A stretch of DNA of 7,999 nucleotides from Thiobacillus sp. UBA2597 (GCA_002339725.1 DDKN01000031.1:1-7999); one strand, 5' to 3'. Positions 1 through 4,917 are shown, counted from the stretch's first letter. Made by a program: numbers and translations. The notes: generated by a model not told the origin, from the letters alone.

Positions 1-749
1 GCAGCCATCCACTCGCGGGCCAGCTTCTCGTTGGCCTGGATGTTGTCGCGCCAGGTGCCGATGGTGGCCATGTCGGAACGCTGGATGGCGTTGACACAGT
101 CGTTCGGGCAGCCCGAGAACTTGAACTTGAACTTGTAGGGCAGGGACGGACGGTGCATGTCGTCCAGGTTGTTGTTGATCACGGTGCGCAGGGCACGGGC
201 CTCGTCGTAGCAGGACATCTCGCAACGGGCGGCGCCGACGCAGGACATGGAGGTGCGCAGGGCGGGGCCGGCACCACCGAGGTCAAAGCCCATTTCGTTC
301 AGCTTGTCGAAGGAGCGCTGGACGTCCTCGGTCTTGATGCCCTGGAACATGATGTCGCCGGACTGGCCATGGAAGGCGATCAGGCCGGAACCACCGGTCT
401 CGATCCAGGCGTCGCACAGCTGACGCAGCAGATCGGAGGAGTAGTGCATGCCCGCGGGCGGCTGGATGCGCAGGGTGTGGAACTCGGCGGCCTCCGGGAA
501 CTGGGGGGTGCCGTCCGGGTTCTTCAGTTCGGTAAAGCGGGGGATGACGCCACCACCGTAGCCGACCACGCCCACGGTACCGCCCTTCCAGTAGCCGAAG
601 CGGGTCTTGTAGGAGGTTTCCAGCTGACCCATCAGGTCAACCACCATGTCATTGTCTTTGGCCAGGCGCTTCAGGCCGGTGACGAAGCTGGGCCACGGGC
701 CTTTCTCGAGCTCGTCGAGATTGGGGGTGTCGTGCATTTTCTTAGCCAT
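1..749 (-). CDS. dsrA: Dissimilatory sulfite reductase alpha subunit DsrA (N-terminal part, cut by window edge)
   Basis: Alpha subunit of the cytoplasmic siroheme sulfite reductase DsrAB, which in sulfur oxidisers runs in the oxidative direction (sulfane sulfur to sulfite). The minus-strand reading frame begins MAKKMHDTPNLDELEKGPWP and stays open for 249 codons to the window edge; the C-terminal part is outside. Cofactor-binding cysteines are visible as C-x5-C (Cys170, Cys176) and C-x3-C (Cys214, Cys218 in SGCPNDC), the siroheme-[4Fe-4S] ligand pattern of the family, with the same spacing as in characterised DsrA. The stretch before them (TSMSCVGAARCEMSCYDEAR) is typical. The start is set by a GAAGGAG Shine-Dalgarno at about 757-763, just before ATG 747-749. 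As the first gene transcribed leftwards it probably heads a dsrAB operon. Assignment to the oxidative type is inferred from the neighbouring denitrification and sulfur-relay genes, not proven by sequence. Identity as DsrA is very secure. Confidence 0.97.
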   Translation of the reverse strand, partial: MAKKMHDTPNLDELEKGPWPSFVTGLKRLAKDNDMVVDLMGQLETSYKTRFGYWKGGTVGVVGYGGGVIPRFTELKNPDGTPQFPEAAEFHTLRIQPPAGMHYSSDLLRQLCDAWIETGGSGLIAFHGQSGDIMFQGIKTEDVQRSFDKLNEMGFDLGGAGPALRTSMSCVGAARCEMSCYDEARALRTVINNNLDDMHRPSLPYKFKFKFSGCPNDCVNAIQRSDMATIGTWRDNIQANEKLAREWMA

Positions 750-780
750 CTGAGATTCTCCTTCAGTCTTTGACCATCAC

Positions 781-794
781 AGGTTTTGCAACCT
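781..794. repeat. Short inverted repeat in the dsrA leader
   Basis: AGGTT (781-785) and AACCT (790-794) are separated by four bases, about 32 bp upstream of the dsrA start codon. It could form a small hairpin in the dsrA leader RNA or serve as an operator half-site pair. A 5-bp stem may arise by chance. Confidence 0.3.
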
Positions 795-850
795 AGTAGC
801 ATTGCCCGTCGGCATATTGCTTACACATGACGAGTGCTGCGGATATTAGA

Positions 851-898
851 AGAGGCTGATGGTGGAGGCCATCATTCCGATGGGGTAAGTCCGCCTCT
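851..898. repeat. Nested inverted repeat (possible leader hairpin or operator)
   Basis: An outer pair AGAGGC (851-856) / GCCTCT (893-898) encloses an inner pair GATGG (858-862) / CCATC (869-873). If transcribed leftwards it would lie in the 5' leader of dsrA and could fold as a branched hairpin. There is no T-tract, so it does not look like an intrinsic terminator. Function unknown. Confidence 0.4.
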
Positions 899-914
899 AG
901 CGGGAGTAGTACAG

Positions 915-934
915 ACCTACCCGATCGGGTAGGT
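915..934. promoter_or_regulatory. Perfect 20-bp palindrome, candidate operator
   Basis: ACCTACCCGATCGGGTAGGT equals its own reverse complement over all 20 bases. It lies 81 bp upstream of the first plus-strand gene and 166 bp upstream of dsrA. Related half-sites (GGGTAA at 883-888 and TTACCC at 940-945) flank it. Perfect symmetry of this length in a divergent intergenic region is typical of a homodimeric repressor or activator site. The regulator is not identifiable here. Confidence 0.6.
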
Positions 935-967
935 TGGGCTTACCCGGATTCGGGAGGTGGCAATACC

Positions 968-982
968 TGACAAAAAATGTCA
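968..982. promoter_or_regulatory. TGACA-N5-TGTCA dyad near the cassette promoter
   Basis: TGACA (968-972) and TGTCA (978-982) form an inverted repeat with an all-A spacer, 20 to 40 bp upstream of the possible -10 element at 1003-1008. Its position would suit an activator or repressor site. It differs from the FNR consensus TTGAT-N4-ATCAA in spacing and half-site, so I do not call it an FNR box. Confidence 0.35.
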
Positions 983-1002
983 AATTAAGAGCTTCATTTA
1001 AT

Positions 1003-1008
1003 TCTAAT
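1003..1008 (+). promoter_or_regulatory. Possible -10 element for the cassette
   Basis: TCTAAT matches the sigma70 -10 consensus TATAAT at five of six positions, and TTTAAT at 997-1002 also matches five of six. No clear -35 is visible, which would fit activator-dependent transcription. If 1003-1008 is used, transcription would begin at about 1014-1015, essentially at the first start codon. Confidence 0.3.
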
Positions 1009-1013
1009 ACATC

Positions 1014-1262
1014 ATGGATCAGATCACCTCCCTCTTGAAATTCCGCAACCCCTACGGCAACCAGGAGATCGAGTTGCAGCAGGTGGTCTATGCAGCGGGC
1101 GGCACTCCGATGATGCGGCTGCGCATCCGGGAGCGCGGGGCCCGTTTCACCATTTTCGATGTCGATCCCATCACGGCCCAGCATTGGGCCGAGGCCATGC
1201 TGGCCTGGGCCAAGCCGCTGGCCGAGCAGGCCGCGCCGCCGGCAAACGAGGTGACCGAATGA
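1014..1262 (+). CDS. Uncharacterised 82-aa protein, first gene of the dsr-divergent cassette
   Basis: I do not recognise this family. The product is 82 residues, cysteine-free, with no signal peptide or membrane segment, and is probably cytoplasmic. The N-terminal two thirds look like beta strands (ELQQVVYAAGG, MMRLRIRERGARFTIFDVD), followed by an amphipathic helix (ITAQHWAEAMLAWAKPLAEQ) and a polar tail. The start at 1014 is forced: an in-frame TAA lies at 1005-1007 and the next Met is residue 34. No Shine-Dalgarno precedes it, so translation may be leaderless. The stop overlaps the next gene's start (ATGA at 1259-1262), implying translational coupling to the Cas6-like gene and a possible functional partnership. 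Codon use resembles the neighbours, so it is very likely a real gene. Confidence 0.8.
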   Translation: MDQITSLLKFRNPYGNQEIELQQVVYAAGGTPMMRLRIRERGARFTIFDVDPITAQHWAEAMLAWAKPLAEQAAPPANEVTE

Positions 1263-1912
1263 GGATGTACAATCCCGAGTGGGAAGCCATCAAGGATTTC
1301 GACTATCCGGCCAGCATGGCCGAGGTGCAGTTCGATCTCGCCGGCCTGGAGATTCCGGCGGATCACGGCTATGCCCTGTTCCAGGAATTGACCCGGCACC
1401 TGCCCTGGCTGGCCGATACCCCGGAGGCGGCCATCCACCCGGTGCATGGCGCCCCTTCCGGGCGGAATGCCAATCTGGTGATCAACCGCCGGGTCAAGCT
1501 GGTGCTGCGGCTGCCGCGCGAGCGGGTGAAGGATGTCGAGGCCCTGGTCGGCCAGACCATCGATCCGGGGGCCGGGCCGATCACCATCGGGGCCTTGAAA
1601 GTGCGGCAGTTGACGCCATTTCAGACCCTGTATGCCCACTTTACCGATATGGGCACGCCGGACGAGGCCGAGTTCCTCGCCCGGGCGCGTGCCGAATTGG
1701 CGGACATGGGCATCCAGTGCGGCCTGATCTGCGGCAAGCGGCGCGAGCTGAGCACACCGGAAGGGCGGCTGGAAGGCTACAGCCTGATGCTGCACGACCT
1801 GACCTTGCTGCAGTCCATGCAGGTGATCGAGAAGGGTCTGGGGCGGCATCATGGTTATGGTTGCGGTATCTTCGTGCCGCACAAATCGATTAAGGAAGTC
1901 GTGGCCCATTAA
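1259..1912 (+). CDS. Cas6/Cmx6-like RAMP-fold protein without a CRISPR locus
   Basis: The 217-aa product resembles the Cas6 proteins of the MYXAN type I CRISPR subtype (Cmx6): an N-terminal strand (MAEVQFDLAGLEIPADHGYALF), IHPVHG at 59-64, a basic RVKLVLRLPRERV segment, and a C-terminal glycine-rich loop GLGRHHGYGCGIF (193-205). The loop fits the RAMP consensus GhGxxxxxGhG exactly. Cas6 enzymes bind and cut CRISPR repeat RNA; the catalytic His lies near the N-terminal ferredoxin fold, and His36 in ADHGY is a candidate. No CRISPR array, cas1, cas3 or other cas gene is in the window. It sits between an unknown small gene and a DsrC homologue beside dsrA. I chose ATG 1259 (GAGGTGA at 1248-1254, overlapping the preceding stop) over the ATG at 1184, which would overlap the upstream gene extensively; ATG 1265 is an alternative. 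Family call is from recalled motifs; the biological role is unknown. Confidence 0.85.
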   Translation: MRMYNPEWEAIKDFDYPASMAEVQFDLAGLEIPADHGYALFQELTRHLPWLADTPEAAIHPVHGAPSGRNANLVINRRVKLVLRLPRERVKDVEALVGQTIDPGAGPITIGALKVRQLTPFQTLYAHFTDMGTPDEAEFLARARAELADMGIQCGLICGKRRELSTPEGRLEGYSLMLHDLTLLQSMQVIEKGLGRHHGYGCGIFVPHKSIKEVVAH

Positions 1913-1960
1913 CCCGGGCTGCACATTATTGGCAACTTGTAACGTGTAAGGAGATAGATC

Positions 1961-2293
1961 ATGGGGTACGTTCTGAACGGCGAAGAACTGGAAGTCGATG
2001 ACGAAGGCTTCCTGACCGAGCCCAATTTCAGCGACGAGATCGTGCCGATCATTGCCGAGGCCGAAGGCATCAATTTGACCGATGACCACTGGACGGTGAT
2101 CCGCTTCATGCGCGAGCGCTACCAGGAAGACGGCCATACCCCCAACTTCCGCAACATGGTGGCCATGCTGGAAGAGCAGGACGACAGCATCGACTGGAAG
2201 AAGAAGCTGTACGAACTCTTCCCCAAGCAGCCCAACCGCCAGTCGGCCAAGGTGGCCGGACTGACCAAGCCCTTCGGCAAGGGCGGTTACTGA
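1961..2293 (+). CDS. DsrC/TusE-family protein lacking both conserved cysteines (RspA-type)
   Basis: The 110-aa product has the DsrC/TusE fold signature: NGEELEVDDEGFL at the N-terminus, LTDDHWTVIRFMRERYQEDGHTP in the middle, and LYELFPKQP...AKVAGLTKPFG at the C-terminal arm. DsrC carries two redox cysteines on this arm, 11 positions apart; TusE keeps only the penultimate one. Here Ala96 and Lys107 occupy those places and the whole protein has no cysteine, so it cannot carry persulfide or form the DsrC trisulfide. The arm also ends in KGGY instead of the usual CV. Cysteine-less homologues have been named RspA (regulatory sulfur-related) in the literature, as I recall. AAGGAG at 1948-1953 fixes the start. 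A role as regulator, decoy or structural partner of Dsr/Tus proteins is inference. Automatic pipelines would probably call it tusE. Confidence 0.92.
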   Translation: MGYVLNGEELEVDDEGFLTEPNFSDEIVPIIAEAEGINLTDDHWTVIRFMRERYQEDGHTPNFRNMVAMLEEQDDSIDWKKKLYELFPKQPNRQSAKVAGLTKPFGKGGY

Positions 2294-2368
2294 TCAGCCG
2301 TCAGTTTTCAGTTGGCAGCCGGCAGTCAGGCGGCTGTCGCCCTGCCAACTGTCGACTGCCGGCTGAAG
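2294..2368. repeat. Intergenic palindromic repeat element, copy 1
   Basis: This 75-bp element fills the gap between the DsrC-like gene and the rhodanese gene. It starts with TCAGCCGT, contains CAGTTGGCAG (2309-2318) pairing with CTGCCAACTG (2342-2351) and GCCGGCAGTC (2318-2327) pairing with GACTGCCGGC (2354-2363), and ends in CTGAAG. Its last 27 bases match copy 2 (3855-3881) with two differences. It resembles dispersed REP-like intergenic elements. Its GAAGG (2365-2369) doubles as the probable ribosome binding site of the next gene. Confidence 0.65.
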
Positions 2369-2378
2369 GCGTTGATTC

Positions 2379-3230
2379 ATGTATTCCAATACCCTGGTTT
2401 CCACCGAAGAACTCGCCCAGCACCTGGATGATCCCAACTGGGTGGTGTTCGATTGCCGGTTCACCCTGACCGATCCCGAAGGCGGGCGCCGGGCCTATCA
2501 GGCCGGGCATATCCCGGGTGCCCGCTACGCCCACCTGGATGAGGATCTATCCGGTCCCGTCGTGCCGGGCGTCACCGGCCGGCACCCGCTGCCCGACCCG
2601 GAGGTTCTGGCAAAAAAACTTTGTCAGTGGGGCGTCGGCGTCAACCGGCAGGTGGTGGTCTACGACGACAGCTTCGGCTCCATGGCGGTGCGCATGTGGT
2701 GGCTGCTGCGCTGGCTCGGCCACCCGGCCGTGGCCCTGCTCGATGGTGGCTATCCCAAATGGCTGCGTGAGCACCACCCGGTGACCGCGGCGCTGCCCGA
2801 AGTGCAGAAGATGCCGTGCGCCTGCCTGCCCGAGCGCAGCCTTTGGGTCGATGTCGATCAGGTCCAGCAGGCCCTGGCCTCGGGCGATGCGCTGGTGATC
2901 GATGCCCGGGTGGAACGGCGGTTCACCGGCGAATACGAACCGCTCGACCCGGTGGCCGGCCACATTCCGGGCAGCATCAACTGGTCGTTCGAGGAGAACC
3001 TCGACATCGACGGCACCTTCCTGCCACCCGAGGCGCTGCGCGAGAACTATCAGGCCCTGCTCAAGGGCAGGGTACCGGCCCAGGTGATCCATACCTGCGG
3101 TTCCGGCGTGACCGCCTGCCATAACCTGCTGGCGATGGAGGTGGCCGGCCTGCCCGGTTCGCGCCTGTATCCCGGTTCCTGGAGCGAGTGGATCACCGAC
3201 CCCCGCCGTCCGGTTGCCACTGGAGAGTAA
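2379..3230 (+). CDS. Tandem-rhodanese sulfurtransferase (mercaptopyruvate/thiosulfate type)
   Basis: A 283-aa cytoplasmic two-domain rhodanese of the SseA/TST family, normal length for the family, which moves sulfane sulfur through an enzyme persulfide. The N-terminal domain (about 1-130) has the structural signature AYQAGHIPGARYAHLDEDLSGP but no cysteine at its active-site position (VYDDSFGSMAVRMWW), so it is non-catalytic as usual. The C-terminal domain (about 150-283) carries VAGHIPGSINWSF and the loop CGSGVTAC with catalytic Cys240. A CGSGVT loop is typical of 3-mercaptopyruvate sulfurtransferases, while thiosulfate rhodaneses usually have CRKGVT, so mercaptopyruvate may be preferred. The stop lies 4 bp before the next start, indicating tight coupling. 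In this operon it may feed persulfide sulfur into Dsr/Tus relay, though the adjacent DsrC homologue cannot accept it on cysteine. Confidence 0.95.
   Translation: MYSNTLVSTEELAQHLDDPNWVVFDCRFTLTDPEGGRRAYQAGHIPGARYAHLDEDLSGPVVPGVTGRHPLPDPEVLAKKLCQWGVGVNRQVVVYDDSFGSMAVRMWWLLRWLGHPAVALLDGGYPKWLREHHPVTAALPEVQKMPCACLPERSLWVDVDQVQQALASGDALVIDARVERRFTGEYEPLDPVAGHIPGSINWSFEENLDIDGTFLPPEALRENYQALLKGRVPAQVIHTCGSGVTACHNLLAMEVAGLPGSRLYPGSWSEWITDPRRPVATGE
3222..3227 (+). promoter_or_regulatory. Ribosome binding site deciding the start of the 198-aa gene
   Basis: GGAGAG lies seven bases before ATG 3235. It supports that start over the in-frame ATG at 3214, which would lie inside the rhodanese gene. Confidence 0.6.
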
Positions 3231-3234
3231 GATC

Positions 3235-3831
3235 ATGGTCAGACCCGTTCGCGTCAAAACCGTCTGGTTCAACAAGGAAGGCAAGCAGCGCTCGGAACAG
3301 GAAACCGCCAGCGTCATCGCCGCCACCATCTGGCGCCTGTGCGACAAGGGCGTCGACAACCTGTCCCGAGCCGAGTACGACATCATCACCCCGCAGCGCG
3401 GTTTCAAGATCATCGGCGAGCTGTCCTGCTTTCTGGTCCACTATACCGACCGGTTGGTCTATGGCCGCATCGACGAGGCGAGCCGGAGCGCGCTGATCAG
3501 CGCCATCGGCAAGCGCCTGGCCGAGATCATGGAGCAGAACATTCTCGACTTCACCGGCGGCCGCAAGGACCCGGACTACGATTACCAGGCCGGCTACATC
3601 GATCTGCTCAACCGGCGCATGGCCGACTACGCCGAGTTCGAATTCCCCGCCGACAAGGCCAGCTTCCAGGCCCTGCGGTTTCTGAGCCTGATGGTGCGCG
3701 AGGTGATGGAAAAGAGCGACCAGACCTGGATTCAGGACCAGCTCATGGACATCGAGGTGCCGGAAATGCTGGGCACGCTGAAAAAGCAGGTCGATGGCCT
3801 GTATCCGCCTCAAGGCGGCAGTCAGCCGTAG
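3235..3831 (+). CDS. Uncharacterised 198-aa cytoplasmic protein
   Basis: I do not recognise this family. The product (MVRPVRVKTVWFNKEGKQ...) is 198 residues, charged and mostly helical by composition, with no signal peptide, membrane segment or known metal motif. It has only two cysteines, in WRLCDKG and LSCFLVHY. Notable segments are the conserved-looking YDIITPQRGFKIIGELSCFLVHYTDRLVYGRID and the long helices SALISAIGKRLAEIMEQNILDF and SFQALRFLSLMVREVMEK. It starts 4 bp after the rhodanese stop and so is probably translated with it. The final codons run into repeat copy 2, so the extreme C-terminus (GGSQP) may not be conserved. Codon use matches its neighbours and the frame is clean. Function unknown; a partner of the rhodanese is possible from context only. 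Confidence 0.85.
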   Translation: MVRPVRVKTVWFNKEGKQRSEQETASVIAATIWRLCDKGVDNLSRAEYDIITPQRGFKIIGELSCFLVHYTDRLVYGRIDEASRSALISAIGKRLAEIMEQNILDFTGGRKDPDYDYQAGYIDLLNRRMADYAEFEFPADKASFQALRFLSLMVREVMEKSDQTWIQDQLMDIEVPEMLGTLKKQVDGLYPPQGGSQP

Positions 3832-3881
3832 CGGTCATCGGACAACACTGCCAGCTGCCAACTGCCGACTGCCGACTGAAG
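3822..3881. repeat. Intergenic repeat element, copy 2 (shortened)
   Basis: It shares TCAGCCGT (3822-3829) and the 27-bp right end (3855-3881, two mismatches) with the copy at 2294-2368 but lacks the CAGTTGGCAG left arm, so it cannot form the same hairpin. It overlaps the last codons of the preceding gene and ends six bases before the dioxygenase start. Its GAAG end may act as a weak ribosome binding site. Confidence 0.6.
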
Positions 3882-3886
3882 ATTCG

Positions 3887-4780
3887 ATGATCCCCCCAGA
3901 CAGCCCGTTCCATCCCGACAACGAAGCCGGCTACCAGGCCTGGCGCGCGCAGAAGCTGGCCGGCTATCCGCAGCGGGCGGCAGACCTCGTCGTCCAGGTG
4001 CACGATCCGGCGCACCTGAGCGATGCCGAATACCGGGCGCTCTGGCAGCGTCTGAGCAAGACCGGCATGGCCATCTACGCCACGAATCGGGGCGAGGCCG
4101 AGGACAAGGCCATCCCGCGCCAGATCGCCGAGCAGTTCGGCCTCACCCAGCTGGATGCCAACTGGCTGGCCGACGAGGACGGCATCTCCAGCATCACGCC
4201 CCAGGACGAGGGCAGCCAGAAGCGCGGGGAATTCATCCCTTACACCCACAACCGCATCCGCTGGCATACCGACGGCTATTACAACCCGCCCGAGCGGCGC
4301 ATCTACGCCATGATGCTGCACTGCGTGCGCGAGGCGCTGGAAGGCGGCGAGAACGAGCTGTTCGATCCGGAACTGGCCTATCTTTATCTGCGTGACGCGA
4401 ATCCCGACCATATCCGGGCCCTGATGGCGGAGGACGCCATGACCATCCCGGCGCGTACCGACGAGTCCGGCGTGGCCCGGCCGGACGAGACCGGGCCCGC
4501 CCTGCTGGTCGATCAAGGCCAGCTGCACCTGCGCTACACCGCGCGCACCAAGAGCATCGCCTGGAAGCCGGATGCGGCGACCCAGGCCGCGGTGCAGGCG
4601 CTGGAGGCCTTGTTGGCCAGTGAGCCGCCCGGCCTGTTCAAACTCAAACTGTTGCCGGGCATGGGCCTGATCTGCAACAACGTGCTGCACACCCGCTCCG
4701 GCTTCACCGACAGCCCCGAGCGCAGGCGCCTGCTGTACCGGGCGCGTTATCACGATCACATCCGCAATCTGCGCGCCTGA
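3887..4780 (+). CDS. TauD/TfdA-family Fe(II)/2-oxoglutarate-dependent dioxygenase
   Basis: The 297-aa product has the facial triad of this superfamily: His127-Thr-Asp129 in IRWHTDGYYN and the distal His269 in NNVLHTRSGF, followed by an arginine cluster (RRRLLYRARYHD, 279-290) supplying the usual 2-oxoglutarate-binding Arg. Length is normal for TauD/TfdA enzymes. These use O2 and 2-oxoglutarate to hydroxylate small substrates; TauD itself releases sulfite from taurine. Here the substrate cannot be read from sequence, and the lid regions do not look like TauD. ATG 3887 is chosen because the in-frame ATG at 3794 lies inside the previous gene and its translation is repeat sequence. It is the last gene of the plus-strand cassette, and its place beside rhodanese and dsr genes suggests an organosulfur substrate, which is inference. 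An O2-requiring enzyme next to denitrification genes is notable. Confidence 0.93.
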   Translation: MIPPDSPFHPDNEAGYQAWRAQKLAGYPQRAADLVVQVHDPAHLSDAEYRALWQRLSKTGMAIYATNRGEAEDKAIPRQIAEQFGLTQLDANWLADEDGISSITPQDEGSQKRGEFIPYTHNRIRWHTDGYYNPPERRIYAMMLHCVREALEGGENELFDPELAYLYLRDANPDHIRALMAEDAMTIPARTDESGVARPDETGPALLVDQGQLHLRYTARTKSIAWKPDAATQAAVQALEALLASEPPGLFKLKLLPGMGLICNNVLHTRSGFTDSPERRRLLYRARYHDHIRNLRA

Positions 4781-4853
4781 ATAGCGCCGGCCGGCAGCCT
4801 GCCACCCACGCCCCGGCGTGAGGCGGCAAGGGCGCCTTCTGTGCACCGGCAAT

Positions 4854-4882
4854 AAAAAAACCGCCCGGCGCGCCGGGCGGTT
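4854..4882 (-). terminator. Intrinsic terminator of the nor operon
   Basis: Positions 4859-4882 are a perfect 24-bp palindrome (AACCGCCCGGCG and its complement) forming a very GC-rich stem. Read on the minus strand it is followed directly by seven T (4860-4854), the classic rho-independent form, 36 bp after the norB stop. On the plus strand an A-tract precedes the stem but no T-tract follows, so it would stop the dioxygenase transcript less efficiently, if at all. Confidence 0.9.
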
Positions 4883-4885
4883 CAA

Positions 4886-4901
4886 GGCATTGATCAATGC
4901 C
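4886..4901. repeat. Perfect 16-bp palindrome between norB and its terminator
   Basis: GGCATTGATCAATGCC is its own reverse complement. It lies in the norB 3' untranslated region just before the terminator hairpin, so the transcript could form two adjacent hairpins. It may help stabilise the 3' end or bind a protein; no function can be assigned. Confidence 0.5.
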
Positions 4902-4917
4902 GAGGAGACTTGGGTTT

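Larger units (their letters stand above)
750..1013. promoter_or_regulatory. Divergent dsrA / six-gene cassette intergenic control region
   Basis: This 264-bp gene-free stretch separates dsrA (leftward) from the plus-strand cassette starting at 1014. It is more AT-rich towards its right end and unusually dense in dyad symmetry: AGGTT/AACCT at 781-794, a nested inverted repeat at 851-898, a perfect 20-bp palindrome at 915-934, a weaker CCCG/CGGG dyad at 943-954 and TGACA/TGTCA at 968-982. The half-site YTACCC or its complement occurs four times (883-888, 917-922, 927-932, 940-945). I found no convincing sigma70 promoter for dsrA. The architecture suggests transcription-factor control of both directions, but the regulator cannot be named. 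Confidence 0.6.

Noticed and set aside
153..773. A 206-codon plus-strand open frame at the left end
   Set aside because: It is antisense to dsrA, whose cysteine motifs are unambiguous.
968..982. TGACA-N5-TGTCA as an FNR/Dnr box for dsr genes
   Set aside because: Spacing and half-sites do not match TTGAT-N4-ATCAA, unlike the two boxes before nirS.
897..1184. A 95-codon minus-strand open frame that could lie between dsrA and the cassette
   Set aside because: It overlaps the palindromic control region and the first cassette gene, and its protein has no recognisable features.
1088..2137. A 349-codon minus-strand open frame across the Cas6-like and DsrC-like genes
   Set aside because: It lies antisense to two well-supported genes, has a shadow-like composition and matches no family I know.
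2547..3413. A 288-codon minus-strand open frame opposite the rhodanese gene
   Set aside because: Antisense shadow; the plus strand has both rhodanese domains with the catalytic loop.
1014..4780. CRISPR array expected near a Cas6-like gene
   Set aside because: I looked for regularly spaced direct repeats and found none; the two copies at 2342-2368 and 3855-3881 are about 1.5 kb apart and belong to an intergenic element.
4807..4820. CACGCC/GGCGTG inverted repeat as a terminator for the dioxygenase gene
   Set aside because: Only two bases separate the arms and no T-tract follows; it is not a convincing intrinsic terminator.
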